Notes under the pieces: generated by a model
Seen by the model: the letters and a program-made list of their open reading frames with translations, nothing else
Database searches by the model: none
What the model was told of the DNA's origin: nothing
Made by a program: the position numbers and the translations under genes
Shown here: one piece after another, positions 36,572 to 44,441 of the stretch
Position numbering within the stretch: the stretch's first letter is position 1
Layout: each line of letters starts with the position of its first letter
NCBI RefSeq assembly: GCF_024436035.1
Contig: NZ_JANFNG010000015.1
Coordinates: 62,001 to 126,000, forward strand
Reading direction: 5' to 3'
Source of the DNA: Streptomyces humicola
GTDB taxonomy: Bacteria; Actinomycetota; Actinomycetes; Streptomycetales; Streptomycetaceae
Length of the DNA stretch: 64,000 bases

Positions 36572-37129
36572 TCAGCCCGCGGCCTCGCGCTGCCGTGCCC
36601 GGTAGGCGGCGACGTGGAGGCGGTTGCCGCAGGTGCGGCTGTCGCAGTAGCGGCGTGAACGGTTGCGGGACAGGTCGACGAAGGCGCGACGGCAGTCGGG
36701 CGCGGCGCAGCGCCGCAGTCGTTCCCGTTCCCCGGCGACCACCAGGAACGCCAGCGCCATGCCGCCGTCGGCCGCGAGATGGTGCGCGAGCGAGGCGCCC
36801 GGCGCGAAGTAGTGGACGTGCCAGTCGTAGCCGTCGTGGTCGGTCAGCCGCGGCGTGGTGCCCGCCTCGGCGACGAGCGTGTTGATCAGTTCGGCGGCGG
36901 TGCGGTCACCGGAGGAGCCGAAGACCTCGGTGAATCGGTCGCGCACCCCGCGCACGGCCGTGAGGTCGGACTCGCCGAGCCGCCCCACGTCGCTGACCCG
37001 GTTGCGCGCCACGAAATCGTGCAGCGCCTCCAGATCGAACAGTCCTTCGCTTCCCTCGCTCTCGGGCGCGGTGTTGATCAGATCCACCACGCAGTCGAGG
37101 GCGCACCGGGTGTCGTGATTGATCAGCAC
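36572..37129 (-). CDS. CGNR zinc-finger protein, probable transcription regulator
   Basis: A 185-residue protein. The N-terminal ~130 residues form the helical stress-response-type domain of this family. The C-terminus is a CGNR zinc finger, with ligands in RRCAAPDCRRAFVD and RRYCDSRTCGNRLHVA (four cysteines). These proteins are thought to bind DNA through the finger. GTG start at 37129 with AGGGAGCGAGACC upstream. Target genes are unknown. Confidence 0.88.
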   Translation of the reverse strand: MLINHDTRCALDCVVDLINTAPESEGSEGLFDLEALHDFVARNRVSDVGRLGESDLTAVRGVRDRFTEVFGSSGDRTAAELINTLVAEAGTTPRLTDHDGYDWHVHYFAPGASLAHHLAADGGMALAFLVVAGERERLRRCAAPDCRRAFVDLSRNRSRRYCDSRTCGNRLHVAAYRARQREAAG

Positions 37130-37230
37130 GGTCTCGCTCCCTGCGCTCCCTGGCCGGAGATCTGTCGGGTGACTCTAGCGCGCAGGGGCGCTGTGCGAAG
37201 CGCCGTACGGCCGTCCGCGGCCACATGCAC

Positions 37231-37269
37231 GTATGCCGCCGGCGCAGGGGGACTGCGCCGGCGGCATAC
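37231..37269 (-). terminator. Strong terminator hairpin after ssgB
   Basis: A perfect 17-bp stem GTATGCCGCCGGCGCAG / CTGCGCCGGCGGCATAC with a 5-nt loop, in the 233-bp gap between ssgB and the CGNR gene (both minus strand). Confidence 0.8.
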
Positions 37270-37362
37270 GCGTGGTGACCCTGGTGCCACCGGTGCGTGC
37301 AGGGCGTGATTCGGGTCCGCGCCGTCCCCCCGAGTCAGGACGGCCGCGGATGGTGCGCGGTC

Positions 37363-37776
37363 TCAGCTCTCCGCGAGGATGTGGGACAACTCCGTATCCA
37401 GGTCGAAGTGGCGGTGCTCCGTGCCGGGCGGCACTGCGGCATCGGTTCGCTTCAGGAACGACTCCAGAGCCCGCGCGGGGGCCTCCAGCAGGGCCTCGCC
37501 CTCCGGGGAGCTGAGGGCGATGCATACGACGCCCTGCCCGTGGCTCCGGGAGGGCCAGACGCGGACGTCGCCGGTGCCGGTGGGCCGGTGGAGGCCCTCG
37601 GCGAGTAGGTCGCGGGCGAAAACCCATTCGACCGTCTCTTCGGCGCCGGTGTGGAAGGTGGCGTGCACGGCATAGGGGTCGGCCGTGTCGTACCGCAGGC
37701 CCGCGGGTACGGGCAGTGAGGATTCGCTCGACACAACGAGGCGCAGGTGCAGCTCGCAGCTGACCGTGGTGTTCAT
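37363..37776 (-). CDS. ssgB: Sporulation and cell-division protein SsgB
   Basis: A 137-residue SsgA-like protein matching SsgB over its full length (MNTTVSCELHLRLVVSSESS, YDTADPYAVHATFHTGAEET, HFDLDTELSHILAES). In Streptomyces SsgB is brought by SsgA to future septum sites in aerial hyphae and in turn recruits FtsZ, starting sporulation septation. The family is confined to sporulating actinomycetes, so it identifies the host group. The 291-bp upstream gap is AT-richer; literature ties ssgB to SigH-type control, and GTTT-N14-GGTGGC upstream is a weak candidate. Start at ATG 37776; the frame extends 22 codons further without similarity. Confidence 0.97.
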   Translation of the reverse strand: MNTTVSCELHLRLVVSSESSLPVPAGLRYDTADPYAVHATFHTGAEETVEWVFARDLLAEGLHRPTGTGDVRVWPSRSHGQGVVCIALSSPEGEALLEAPARALESFLKRTDAAVPPGTEHRHFDLDTELSHILAES

Positions 37777-38067
37777 AAGCGCCAGGGCCTTTCGCTCAGT
37801 GTGCGCTCGGGGATTCGCACGTCGGCGAAATCGACATGCCACCTGCGGGGACGTTGTAAACCCCTCTGACTGGTTTGTGCGGCTTCTGGTACTTCGTTCG
37901 GACCATTTCCAGCCTCCCTCGGTGGGCCGACCTGGTGACCTTGCGGGACCCCGAGTGTGTGCCCATTGAACTACGGAGAGTGATGAATGTTCGGGAGGTG
38001 GGCGCTCCTGTCGTCCGGAGGTGGTCAGGAGCAGCCGCTGACATGCGGTAATGTTGCTCCCGCGCCG

Positions 38068-38139
38068 GGGCGATTAGCTCAGCGGGAGAGCGCTTCGTTC
38101 ACACCGAAGAGGTCACTGGTTCGATCCCAGTATCGCCCA
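38068..38139 (+). tRNA. tRNA-Val (anticodon CAC), first copy
   Basis: A 72-nt cloverleaf: acceptor GGGCGAT/ATCGCCC, anticodon arm CTTCG-TTCACAC-CGAAG giving CAC, T-arm GGTTCGATCC. A T-tailed terminator follows. It differs from the copy at 38775 by a few bases in the D- and T-arms. Confidence 0.96.
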
Positions 38140-38151
38140 CCCGGAACCCGG

Positions 38152-38185
38152 AAGCCCGAAAGTCGTGATGACTTCCGGGCTTTTT
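38152..38185 (+). terminator. Terminator after tRNA-Val with T-tract
   Basis: AAGCCCGAAAGTC pairs with GACTTCCGGGCTT (one mismatch) and is followed by TTTTT, the only classical U-tailed terminator I see in the window. Confidence 0.85.
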
Positions 38186-38221
38186 GGCATGCACGCGCTG
38201 CGTCTGCAGGATGCTGGATCC

Positions 38222-38704
38222 ATGGACTGGTGCCGCTATCGCTTTCGCAGCGTCTGGCCGCTCGACCCGGCGCCGGAGCGCGTCTACGCGGTCCTGGAGC
38301 GGGCCGAGGAGTATCCGCGCTGGTGGCCTCAGGTGCGCGAGGTCTCCCGCGTCGACGACCGGGTGGGCGTCGTCCGGATGCGTTCCGCCCTTCCCTACGA
38401 GCTGTGCGTCACGGCTCGCGAAGCGCGCCGGGACCCCGCGGCGCGGATACTGGAGATCACCATGACCGGCGATCTCGACGGGTGGGCCCGCTGGAGGCTG
38501 ATTCCGGGTCCGCGCGGGACGGGGACACAGGCGGTCTTCGAGCAGGACGTGATCGTCCGCAAACGGCTGATGCGCGTGCTCGCGGTGCCGGCCCGCCCGC
38601 TGTTCCGTGCCAACCACGCGGCGATGATGCGCGGCGGGCGGCGCGGGCTGACCGAGCTGCTCGCCGCCGGCGACGGCGCGGCAGACCACCGGGATGCCGT
38701 TTGA
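38222..38704 (+). CDS. SRPBCC (START-like) superfamily protein
   Basis: A 160-residue protein with the polyketide-cyclase/SRPBCC pattern: an N-terminal strand with FRSVWPLDPAPERVYAVLER, then EEYPRWWPQVREVSRVDD and alternating strands up to TQAVFEQDV, closing with a long C-terminal helix. It should form a hydrophobic cavity that binds a lipid or aromatic ligand. No cyclase cluster is present, so a specific role is not assignable. It lies between two near-identical tRNA-Val genes. Start at ATG 38222; an upstream ATG would overlap the tRNA terminator. Confidence 0.82.
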   Translation: MDWCRYRFRSVWPLDPAPERVYAVLERAEEYPRWWPQVREVSRVDDRVGVVRMRSALPYELCVTAREARRDPAARILEITMTGDLDGWARWRLIPGPRGTGTQAVFEQDVIVRKRLMRVLAVPARPLFRANHAAMMRGGRRGLTELLAAGDGAADHRDAV

Positions 38705-38730
38705 ACGCGGGGTCCCGCGCGCTGTATTGT
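38701..38730 (+). promoter_or_regulatory. Promoter of the second tRNA-Val(CAC)
   Basis: TTGAAC (38701-38706) and TATTGT (38725-38730) are 18 bp apart, about 45 bp before the tRNA. The -35 overlaps the SRPBCC stop codon. Confidence 0.65.
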
Positions 38731-38774
38731 TCAGGGCGTGCCGCGGCGGCCAAGGCCCCGCGAGCAGATGATCA

Positions 38775-38846
38775 GGGCGATTAGCTCAGTGGAAGAGCGC
38801 TTCGTTCACACCGAAGAGGTCACTGGTTCGAACCCAGTATCGCCCA
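38775..38846 (+). tRNA. tRNA-Val (anticodon CAC), second copy
   Basis: A 72-nt cloverleaf, anticodon CAC, T-arm GGTTCGAACC. Near-duplicate of 38068-38139 with changes in the D-arm (CGGGAG to TGGAAG) and the T-loop. Convergent with the exonuclease gene. Confidence 0.96.
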
Positions 38847-38878
38847 CACCGAATTCACCCGTGCGGCCGTCACCTTGC

Positions 38879-39607
38879 TCACGCAGCCTCCGGAAGCTCG
38901 GGACGCAACGGCCACGCCGGGTCGCACGCCTCCTGCGAACCGTTCCTCGCAAACCACGCCTGCAGTCCGCGCGCCTGCGCCGCATGCCACAGCGCCTGCC
39001 GTACGTGCAGCTCGGCAACCGACATCGACCCCACGCCACGGTCGCGGAAGCGCCGTCCTATCGCGCGCACCAGTGACAGCGCCGCAAGCGCGTCCGCCCC
39101 CGCGTCGTGCGCATCGGTCAGCTCCACCCCGTAGTGCGCGCACAGATCCGTCAGCGTGCGACGGCCCTTGCGGTAGCGGTCCGCGTACTTGTCCAGCACC
39201 CGCGGATCCAGCACGCACAGAGGGCTGTGCTCCAGGTACACGGCGAGCGGTGTCGCACGGTGACGCTTCAACTCCCGGTCGAGCAGCGTCAGATCGAACG
39301 GCGCGTTCATCACCACCAGCGGAACGCCCGCCGCCGACTGCGCGGCAAGCGCCCGCGCCAGCTCCTCGACGACCGGCCCCGGCGGCCTGCCGTGGAGGCT
39401 GAGGAACGCGTCCGTCAGCCCGTGCACCGCGGTCGCCGAGGCGGGCACCGGCACACCCGGATCGACCAGCCACCGCGACGTGCGCGGCTGGCCCCCCTCG
39501 GCGTCCTGGACGACGAGCGCCGCAGACACGATGCGATCGCGCTCCACGTCCACGCCCGTGGTCTCCGTGTCGAACGAGGCGAGAGGTCCCTCGTACCAGC
39601 GCGCCAT
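38879..39607 (-). CDS. DnaQ-like 3'-5' exonuclease
   Basis: A 242-residue DEDD exonuclease. ExoI is SFDTETTGVDVERDRI with the Asp-Glu metal pair, ExoII includes VVMNAPFDLTLLDREL, and ExoIII is LTDAHDAGADALAALSLV with the catalytic His-Asp. The closing region is family-specific. It resembles the proofreading epsilon subunit of DNA polymerase III but is free-standing, as often in actinobacteria, and may act in proofreading, repair or RNA processing. Start at ATG 39607 with AAGGAG upstream. Confidence 0.9.
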   Translation of the reverse strand: MARWYEGPLASFDTETTGVDVERDRIVSAALVVQDAEGGQPRTSRWLVDPGVPVPASATAVHGLTDAFLSLHGRPPGPVVEELARALAAQSAAGVPLVVMNAPFDLTLLDRELKRHRATPLAVYLEHSPLCVLDPRVLDKYADRYRKGRRTLTDLCAHYGVELTDAHDAGADALAALSLVRAIGRRFRDRGVGSMSVAELHVRQALWHAAQARGLQAWFARNGSQEACDPAWPLRPELPEAA

Positions 39608-39867
39608 GGCCGGCTCCTTGCGTGGGTGACCGAAGGTGACGAGAGGGTGAACCCCGAGCGGCTGCACGGCGGTTGCGGCCTGCGCGGACGTCCGTCTGTC
39701 CGTATTTCTACCCGTGACGGCGTGTCAATGAACCGTACCCGTTTGCGGATCATTTCCGGCGGAGAAGACAGAGTTGACGGACCGTTCGAATTCGGGCGCT
39801 CCGGCGGGGAAATGCAACGCAAGCGGGGAACGAACCAACGCAAAGCCCGGAAGGCACGGCAGCAGCC

Positions 39868-40434
39868 ATGGCGCTCGCGCAGCCAGAACCGGGCGGGCTG
39901 CTTCCCGAGCGGACCGCACCGCTACGGGGAGGGCTCGCCGTCACCAGCTGTATGGAGACCCTGCAGGTGGGGTATCTGCACGCGGTCGCCGCGGCCGCGG
40001 GCTGCACACTGGCCCAGCCATTTCCGGACAACGGCATCGACTGGCACATCAGTCACAGCTCGCGCGGCCATGCCGTCGACGACGAGGTCACCATCAAGGT
40101 GCAGCTCAAGTGCACCTACCAGGTGGCACCGCGCCCAGCGGGCCCGTTCTTCTCCTTCACCCTGGAGAACGAGCATCTGGTCAAGCTCGCCCGCTCGCCG
40201 GTCTCGGTCCACAAGATCCTCGTCGTGATGCTCGTGCCGCGCAGCCAGGAGCAGTGGCTGCGCGCCGGTCACGACCGCATGGAGCTGCGGCACTGCTGCT
40301 ACTGGACCAACCTCGCCGGCCATGCCGTGACCGGCAAACACAAGACGACCGTACGCATCCCCACCGCGCGCATCTTCGACGACCGGGCACTGTGCGAGAT
40401 CATGACGCGGGTCGGGGCTGGAGGGAGACCGTGA
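39868..40434 (+). CDS. DUF4365 protein, nuclease-like fold
   Basis: A 188-residue protein of the DUF4365 type. The core includes FPDNGIDWHI and, after a loop, VTIKVQLKCT. The spaced Asp and Gln-x-Lys resemble the D...(E/Q)xK catalytic layout of PD-(D/E)XK nucleases, to which this domain family is thought to be related. The target is unknown. Its last bases overlap the next gene's start, so the two are translationally coupled. ATG 39868 is used; the conserved part begins about 25 residues later, so an internal start is possible. Confidence 0.75.
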   Translation: MALAQPEPGGLLPERTAPLRGGLAVTSCMETLQVGYLHAVAAAAGCTLAQPFPDNGIDWHISHSSRGHAVDDEVTIKVQLKCTYQVAPRPAGPFFSFTLENEHLVKLARSPVSVHKILVVMLVPRSQEQWLRAGHDRMELRHCCYWTNLAGHAVTGKHKTTVRIPTARIFDDRALCEIMTRVGAGGRP

Positions 40435-41618
40435 TGCGCCGCACCGCGGAAGGCCGCGCCACCGCAGGCCCCACCCCCGGGGAGCCCGAGCTGCCCGACC
40501 CCGAGCGCGTCGACCCCGAGGTGCTCACCGCGCTTTTGGTGCGCCATGGATGGGAGCGCCGAGGAGGCGAGAGCGGGCGCTACACCCGCTGGACCCCACC
40601 GGGCGCATCCGGCACCCGGTACGGGACGGGCACCAGCCTGCTGGTGCCCGCCGCTCATGGTTACGGCGACTACTCCGACCTGCTGGGCGAGGCGCTCACC
40701 GCCCTCGCCCGCTCCGGCGCACCCTCCGCCCGCGATGTGCTGCTCGAGCTCGCCGTGCCGGGCGACGAGATCTGCTGGCGGCGGGAGGTTCCGCAGATCG
40801 CGGGCGCGGTGCCCTGGACCGCCGCCGACCAGCTGCGCGGCGCGGCGCGCGCCATGCTCACCTCCGCGGCGCGGGCCGCGCGGGGCACCGCCGCGTACTT
40901 CGGCCAGCGCCACGGCCGGTACGCCGACACCTACCTCGACCAAGTGCTCATCGGGCCCGCCAACGGCGGCCATCTGCTGACGGCGTACGCACCCGCGCCG
41001 GACGGCCGTGCCGTCACCGGCACGCTGCTGCGGGCGCTGCAGGCCACTCGCGACGCGATCGACTACCAGCGCGCCACCGGCGGCATGGAGGCCTTCGACG
41101 CGGCCGTGGGCCTCGGCGTATGCCATGAACTCGTGGAGTCGGTGGTGCACTTGGTGCGCGACACCGAAGGCGTGGAGATAGCCCTGTCCTGGTCCCCATC
41201 GGCGGGGCTGCCCACAGGCATGGCCGCGCATCCCGAGCCCGTGGACTTCTCGCCGGGCGACCTGCCCGCCCTCCAGCGCGCCTCCGCGCGCTTCGTACGG
41301 GCCGAGCCCCCCGTGCCCGTCCAGGTGACCGGCACCGTCGTCCGGCTGCGCAGCACCCGGCCGGCCGGCGGCGGCACGGTGCGGCTGCGGGTGCTGGCCG
41401 GCGCCGACGTGCGCCACATCCGCGTCCGCCTCACCGAGGACGCCTACCGCGTCGCCGTCCACGCTCACCTCGCCGGGCTGCCGCTGCGGGTGAGCGGCAA
41501 GCTGGAGAGCCGCGGCGGGTTCCGTCGCATGACCGGGGCCACCGGCGTCGCGCCCGTGCCCGTCGAGGAGGAGGAGCGCGAGGCGCTGCTGAAGTCGCTG
41601 CACGAGGGTGAGGCATAG
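40434..41618 (+). CDS. Unknown protein coupled to the DUF4365 gene
   Basis: A 394-residue protein. The first two-thirds look alpha-helical with conserved-seeming segments such as EICWRREVPQIAGAVPW and RYADTYLDQVLIGPANGG. The last ~100 residues are strand-rich (VPVQVTGTVVRLRST, LRVSGKLESRGGFRRMTG) and could be a beta-barrel, perhaps an OB-like fold; this is pattern inference only. The ATG shares its first base with the DUF4365 stop, and GGAGG stands 9 nt upstream; GTG 40431 is an alternative start. I recognise no family, so its role must be judged with its partner. Confidence 0.7.
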   Translation: MRRTAEGRATAGPTPGEPELPDPERVDPEVLTALLVRHGWERRGGESGRYTRWTPPGASGTRYGTGTSLLVPAAHGYGDYSDLLGEALTALARSGAPSARDVLLELAVPGDEICWRREVPQIAGAVPWTAADQLRGAARAMLTSAARAARGTAAYFGQRHGRYADTYLDQVLIGPANGGHLLTAYAPAPDGRAVTGTLLRALQATRDAIDYQRATGGMEAFDAAVGLGVCHELVESVVHLVRDTEGVEIALSWSPSAGLPTGMAAHPEPVDFSPGDLPALQRASARFVRAEPPVPVQVTGTVVRLRSTRPAGGGTVRLRVLAGADVRHIRVRLTEDAYRVAVHAHLAGLPLRVSGKLESRGGFRRMTGATGVAPVPVEEEEREALLKSLHEGEA

Positions 41619-41767
41619 GTCCGCCGAGGGCTGGAGCCGCCCCGGAGCCCCGCCCGCACCGCCCATCCGGCGTCCGTATCACTTCGCGCGCACGGCCTGC
41701 GGCTCGGTACGATTCAGCGGTGCAGCTATCGCTGCCCTGAAGCGAAACCGCGAGGCAGGAGAAACCG

Positions 41768-43765
41768 GTGTCCGACGTCCGTGTGATCATCAAACGCGAT
41801 TCCGCTGAACGGGAAGAGCGGGTGGTCACGACGGGCACAACCGCCGCGGAGCTTTTCGACGGCGACCGCACCGTGGTCGCCGCTCGGGTCGCCTCCTCCG
41901 GCCGCGCAGCGGTGCTGAAGGACCTCGCCTACCCGCTCGCCGACGGCGACGAGGTGGAGCCGGTCGCCATCGACAGCCAGGACGGGCTCGACATCCTGCG
42001 CCACTCGACCGCGCACGTCATGGCCCAGGCCGTCCAGGAGCTCTTCCCCGAGGCGAAGCTGGGCATCGGCCCGCCGATCCGGGACGGCTTCTACTACGAC
42101 TTCGATGTCGACAAGCCGTTCCACCCGGACGACCTCAAGGCCGTCGAGAAGAAGATGCAGGAGATCATCAAGCGTGGGCAGCGGTTCTCGCGCCGCGTGG
42201 TCTCCGACGAGGCCGCCCGCGAGGAGCTGGCGGGCGAGCCGTACAAGCTCGAACTGATCGGTCTGAAGGGGTCGGCCGCCGAAGCGGCCGAGGGCGCCTC
42301 CGCTGAGGTCGGAGGCGGCGAGCTGACCATCTACGACAACCTCGACGCCAAGACCGGCGAGCTGTGCTGGAAGGACCTGTGCCGGGGCCCCCACCTGCCC
42401 TCCACCCGCGTCATCCCGGCGTTCAAGCTGATGCGCAGCGCCGCGGCCTACTGGCGCGGCAGCGAGAAGAACCCGCAGCTGCAGCGGATCTACGGCACCG
42501 CGTGGCCGTCGAAGGACCAGCTCAAGGCGCACCTGGACTTCCTCGCCGAGGCCGAGAAGCGTGACCACCGCAAGCTCGGCAGCGAGCTCGACCTGTTCTC
42601 CATCCCGGAAGAGATCGGCTCCGGCCTGGCCGTCTTCCACCCCAAGGGCGGGGTCGTCCGCCGCGCCATGGAGGACTACTCGCGCAGGCGCCACGAGCAG
42701 GCCGGGTACGAGTTCGTCTACACCCCGCACGCGACCAAGTCGACCCTGTTCGAGAAGTCCGGCCACCTGGACTGGTACGCCGACGGCATGTACCCGCCCA
42801 TGCAGCTGGACGAGGGCCACGACTACTACCTCAAGCCCATGAACTGCCCCATGCACAACCTGATCTTCGGGGCGAGGGGCCGGTCCTATCGCGAACTGCC
42901 GCTGCGGCTGTTCGAGTTCGGCACCGTCTACCGCTACGAGAAGTCCGGCGTGGTGCACGGCCTGACCCGGGCCCGCGGGTTCACCCAGGACGACGCGCAC
43001 ATCTACTGCACCAAGGAGCAGATGGCCGACGAGCTCGACTCACTGCTCACCTTTGTGCTCGACCTGCTGCGCGACTACGGCCTGGAGGACTTCTACCTGG
43101 AGCTGTCCACCAAGGACCCGGAGAAGTTCATCGGGTCGGACGAGAACTGGGAAGAGGCCACCGAGACGCTGCGCAAGGCCGCCGAGAAGCAGGGCCTGGA
43201 GCTGGTCCTGGACCCGGCCGGCGCCGCCTTCTACGGCCCGAAGATCTCGGTGCAGGCGAAGGACGCCATCGGCCGCACCTGGCAGATGTCGACCATCCAG
43301 GTCGACTTCAACCTGCCTGAGCGGTTCGACCTGCAGTACACCGCCGCCGACGGCTCCCGCCAGCGCCCGGTGATGATCCACCGCGCGCTCTTCGGCTCGA
43401 TCGAGCGGTTCTTCGCAGTCCTGCTGGAGCACTACGCGGGCGCCTTCCCGGCATGGCTCGCCCCCGTGCAGGCGGTGGGGATCCCGATCGGCGACGCGCA
43501 CGTGCCGTACCTGGAGGAGTTCGCCGCCCAGGCCAAGGCCAAGGGAGTGCGCATCGAGGTGGACTCGTCGACGGACCGCATGCAGAAGAAGATCCGCAAC
43601 GCGCAGAAGTCGAAAATCCCGTACATGGTGATCGCGGGCGACGACGACATGGCCAACGGAGCGGTGAGCTTCCGCTACCGGGACGGCTCGCAGAAGAACG
43701 GCATCCCGCGCGACGAGGCGATCGCGGAGATCGTCGACGCCGTGGAGAGCCGGATCCAGGTGTGA
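41768..43765 (+). CDS. thrS: Threonyl-tRNA synthetase
   Basis: A 665-residue class II synthetase that charges tRNA-Thr. Domain order is normal: an N-terminal TGS-like domain, the HxxxH second editing domain ([20 protein letters not shown]), the catalytic core with zinc-binding and class II motifs ([54 protein letters not shown]) and the C-terminal anticodon-binding domain. GTG start after CAGGAG. No T-box leader is evident in the 149-bp upstream gap. A perfect palindromic hairpin follows the stop. Confidence 0.97.
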   Translation: MSDVRVIIKRDSAEREERVVTTGTTAAELFDGDRTVVAARVASSGRAAVLKDLAYPLADGDEVEPVAIDSQDGLDILRHSTAHVMAQAVQELFPEAKLGIGPPIRDGFYYDFDVDKPFHPDDLKAVEKKMQEIIKRGQRFSRRVVSDEAAREELAGEPYKLELIGLKGSAAEAAEGASAEVGGGELTIYDNLDAKTGELCWKDLCRGPHLPSTRVIPAFKLMRSAAAYWRGSEKNPQLQRIYGTAWPSKDQLKAHLDFLAEAEKRDHRKLGSELDLFSIPEEIGSGLAVFHPKGGVVRRAMEDYSRRRHEQAGYEFVYTPHATKSTLFEKSGHLDWYADGMYPPMQLDEGHDYYLKPMNCPMHNLIFGARGRSYRELPLRLFEFGTVYRYEKSGVVHGLTRARGFTQDDAHIYCTKEQMADELDSLLTFVLDLLRDYGLEDFYLELSTKDPEKFIGSDENWEEATETLRKAAEKQGLELVLDPAGAAFYGPKISVQAKDAIGRTWQMSTIQVDFNLPERFDLQYTAADGSRQRPVMIHRALFGSIERFFAVLLEHYAGAFPAWLAPVQAVGIPIGDAHVPYLEEFAAQAKAKGVRIEVDSSTDRMQKKIRNAQKSKIPYMVIAGDDDMANGAVSFRYRDGSQKNGIPRDEAIAEIVDAVESRIQV

Positions 43766-43790
43766 CGCGAGACCCGCGCGAGCGGGTCGT

Positions 43791-43818
43791 CAGGGGCGGA
43801 CCGATCGGTCCGCCCCTG
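43791..43818 (+). terminator. Terminator between thrS and the HIT gene
   Basis: A perfect 28-bp palindrome with 14-bp arms (CAGGGGCGGACCGA / TCGGTCCGCCCCTG) and no spacer, 25 bp after the thrS stop. As RNA a few central bases would open into the loop. Confidence 0.7.
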
Positions 43819-43846
43819 GCCACGTCGCGGCCCGCAAGAGGCGAAT

Positions 43847-44407
43847 ATGCTGGCCCGCATGACGAGTGAGCCGGAGCAGCAGATCGGGGTGGGGACGCCG
43901 GACGCGTTCCAGCGCCTGTGGACCCCGCACCGGATGGCGTACATCCAGGGCGAGAACAAGCCGAGCGGTCCCGGGGCCCAGGACGGCTGTCCCTTCTGCA
44001 CGATTCCGGCCAAGTCCGACGAGGACGGGCTGATCCTCGCCCGGGGTGAACACGTCTACGCGGTGCTCAACCTCTACCCGTACAACGGCGGGCACCTCAT
44101 GGTCGTCCCGTACCGGCACGTCGCCGAATACACCGAGCTCGACGCGGACGAGACCGCGGAGCTCGCCGAGTTCACCAAGCAGGCGATGAGGGCGCTGCGC
44201 GCGGCCTCCGGCGCACACGGGTTCAACATCGGGATGAACCAGGGGACGGTGGCGGGCGCGGGCATCGCCGCCCACCTGCACCAGCACGTCGTGCCGCGGT
44301 GGGGCGGCGACACCAACTTCATGCCCGTCGTCGGCCACACCAAGGTGCTGCCTCAGCTCCTCGCCGAAACCCGGACCATGCTCGCGCAGGCCTGGCCGCA
44401 GGGCTGA
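43847..44407 (+). CDS. HIT-family nucleotide phosphorylase/hydrolase (Ap4A-phosphorylase-like)
   Basis: A 186-residue histidine-triad protein. The triad reads AAHLHQHVVPR, and a CPFC pair near residue 45 with the first triad His forms the zinc site of this subgroup. Actinobacterial relatives cleave diadenosine tetraphosphate. A location right after thrS is apt, since aminoacyl-tRNA synthetases make Ap4A as a by-product. I start at ATG 43847 (AAGAGG at 5 nt); ATG 43859 (MTSEPEQQIG) is possible. Confidence 0.9.
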   Translation: MLARMTSEPEQQIGVGTPDAFQRLWTPHRMAYIQGENKPSGPGAQDGCPFCTIPAKSDEDGLILARGEHVYAVLNLYPYNGGHLMVVPYRHVAEYTELDADETAELAEFTKQAMRALRAASGAHGFNIGMNQGTVAGAGIAAHLHQHVVPRWGGDTNFMPVVGHTKVLPQLLAETRTMLAQAWPQG

Positions 44408-44441
44408 CCGGCCGTCCGGTCAGCCCTGCCCGAGGGCCGGG

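Noticed and set aside
38152-38221. Earlier start (38165) for the SRPBCC gene
   Set aside because: It would place the coding start within the tRNA terminator; ATG 38222 fits the domain start.
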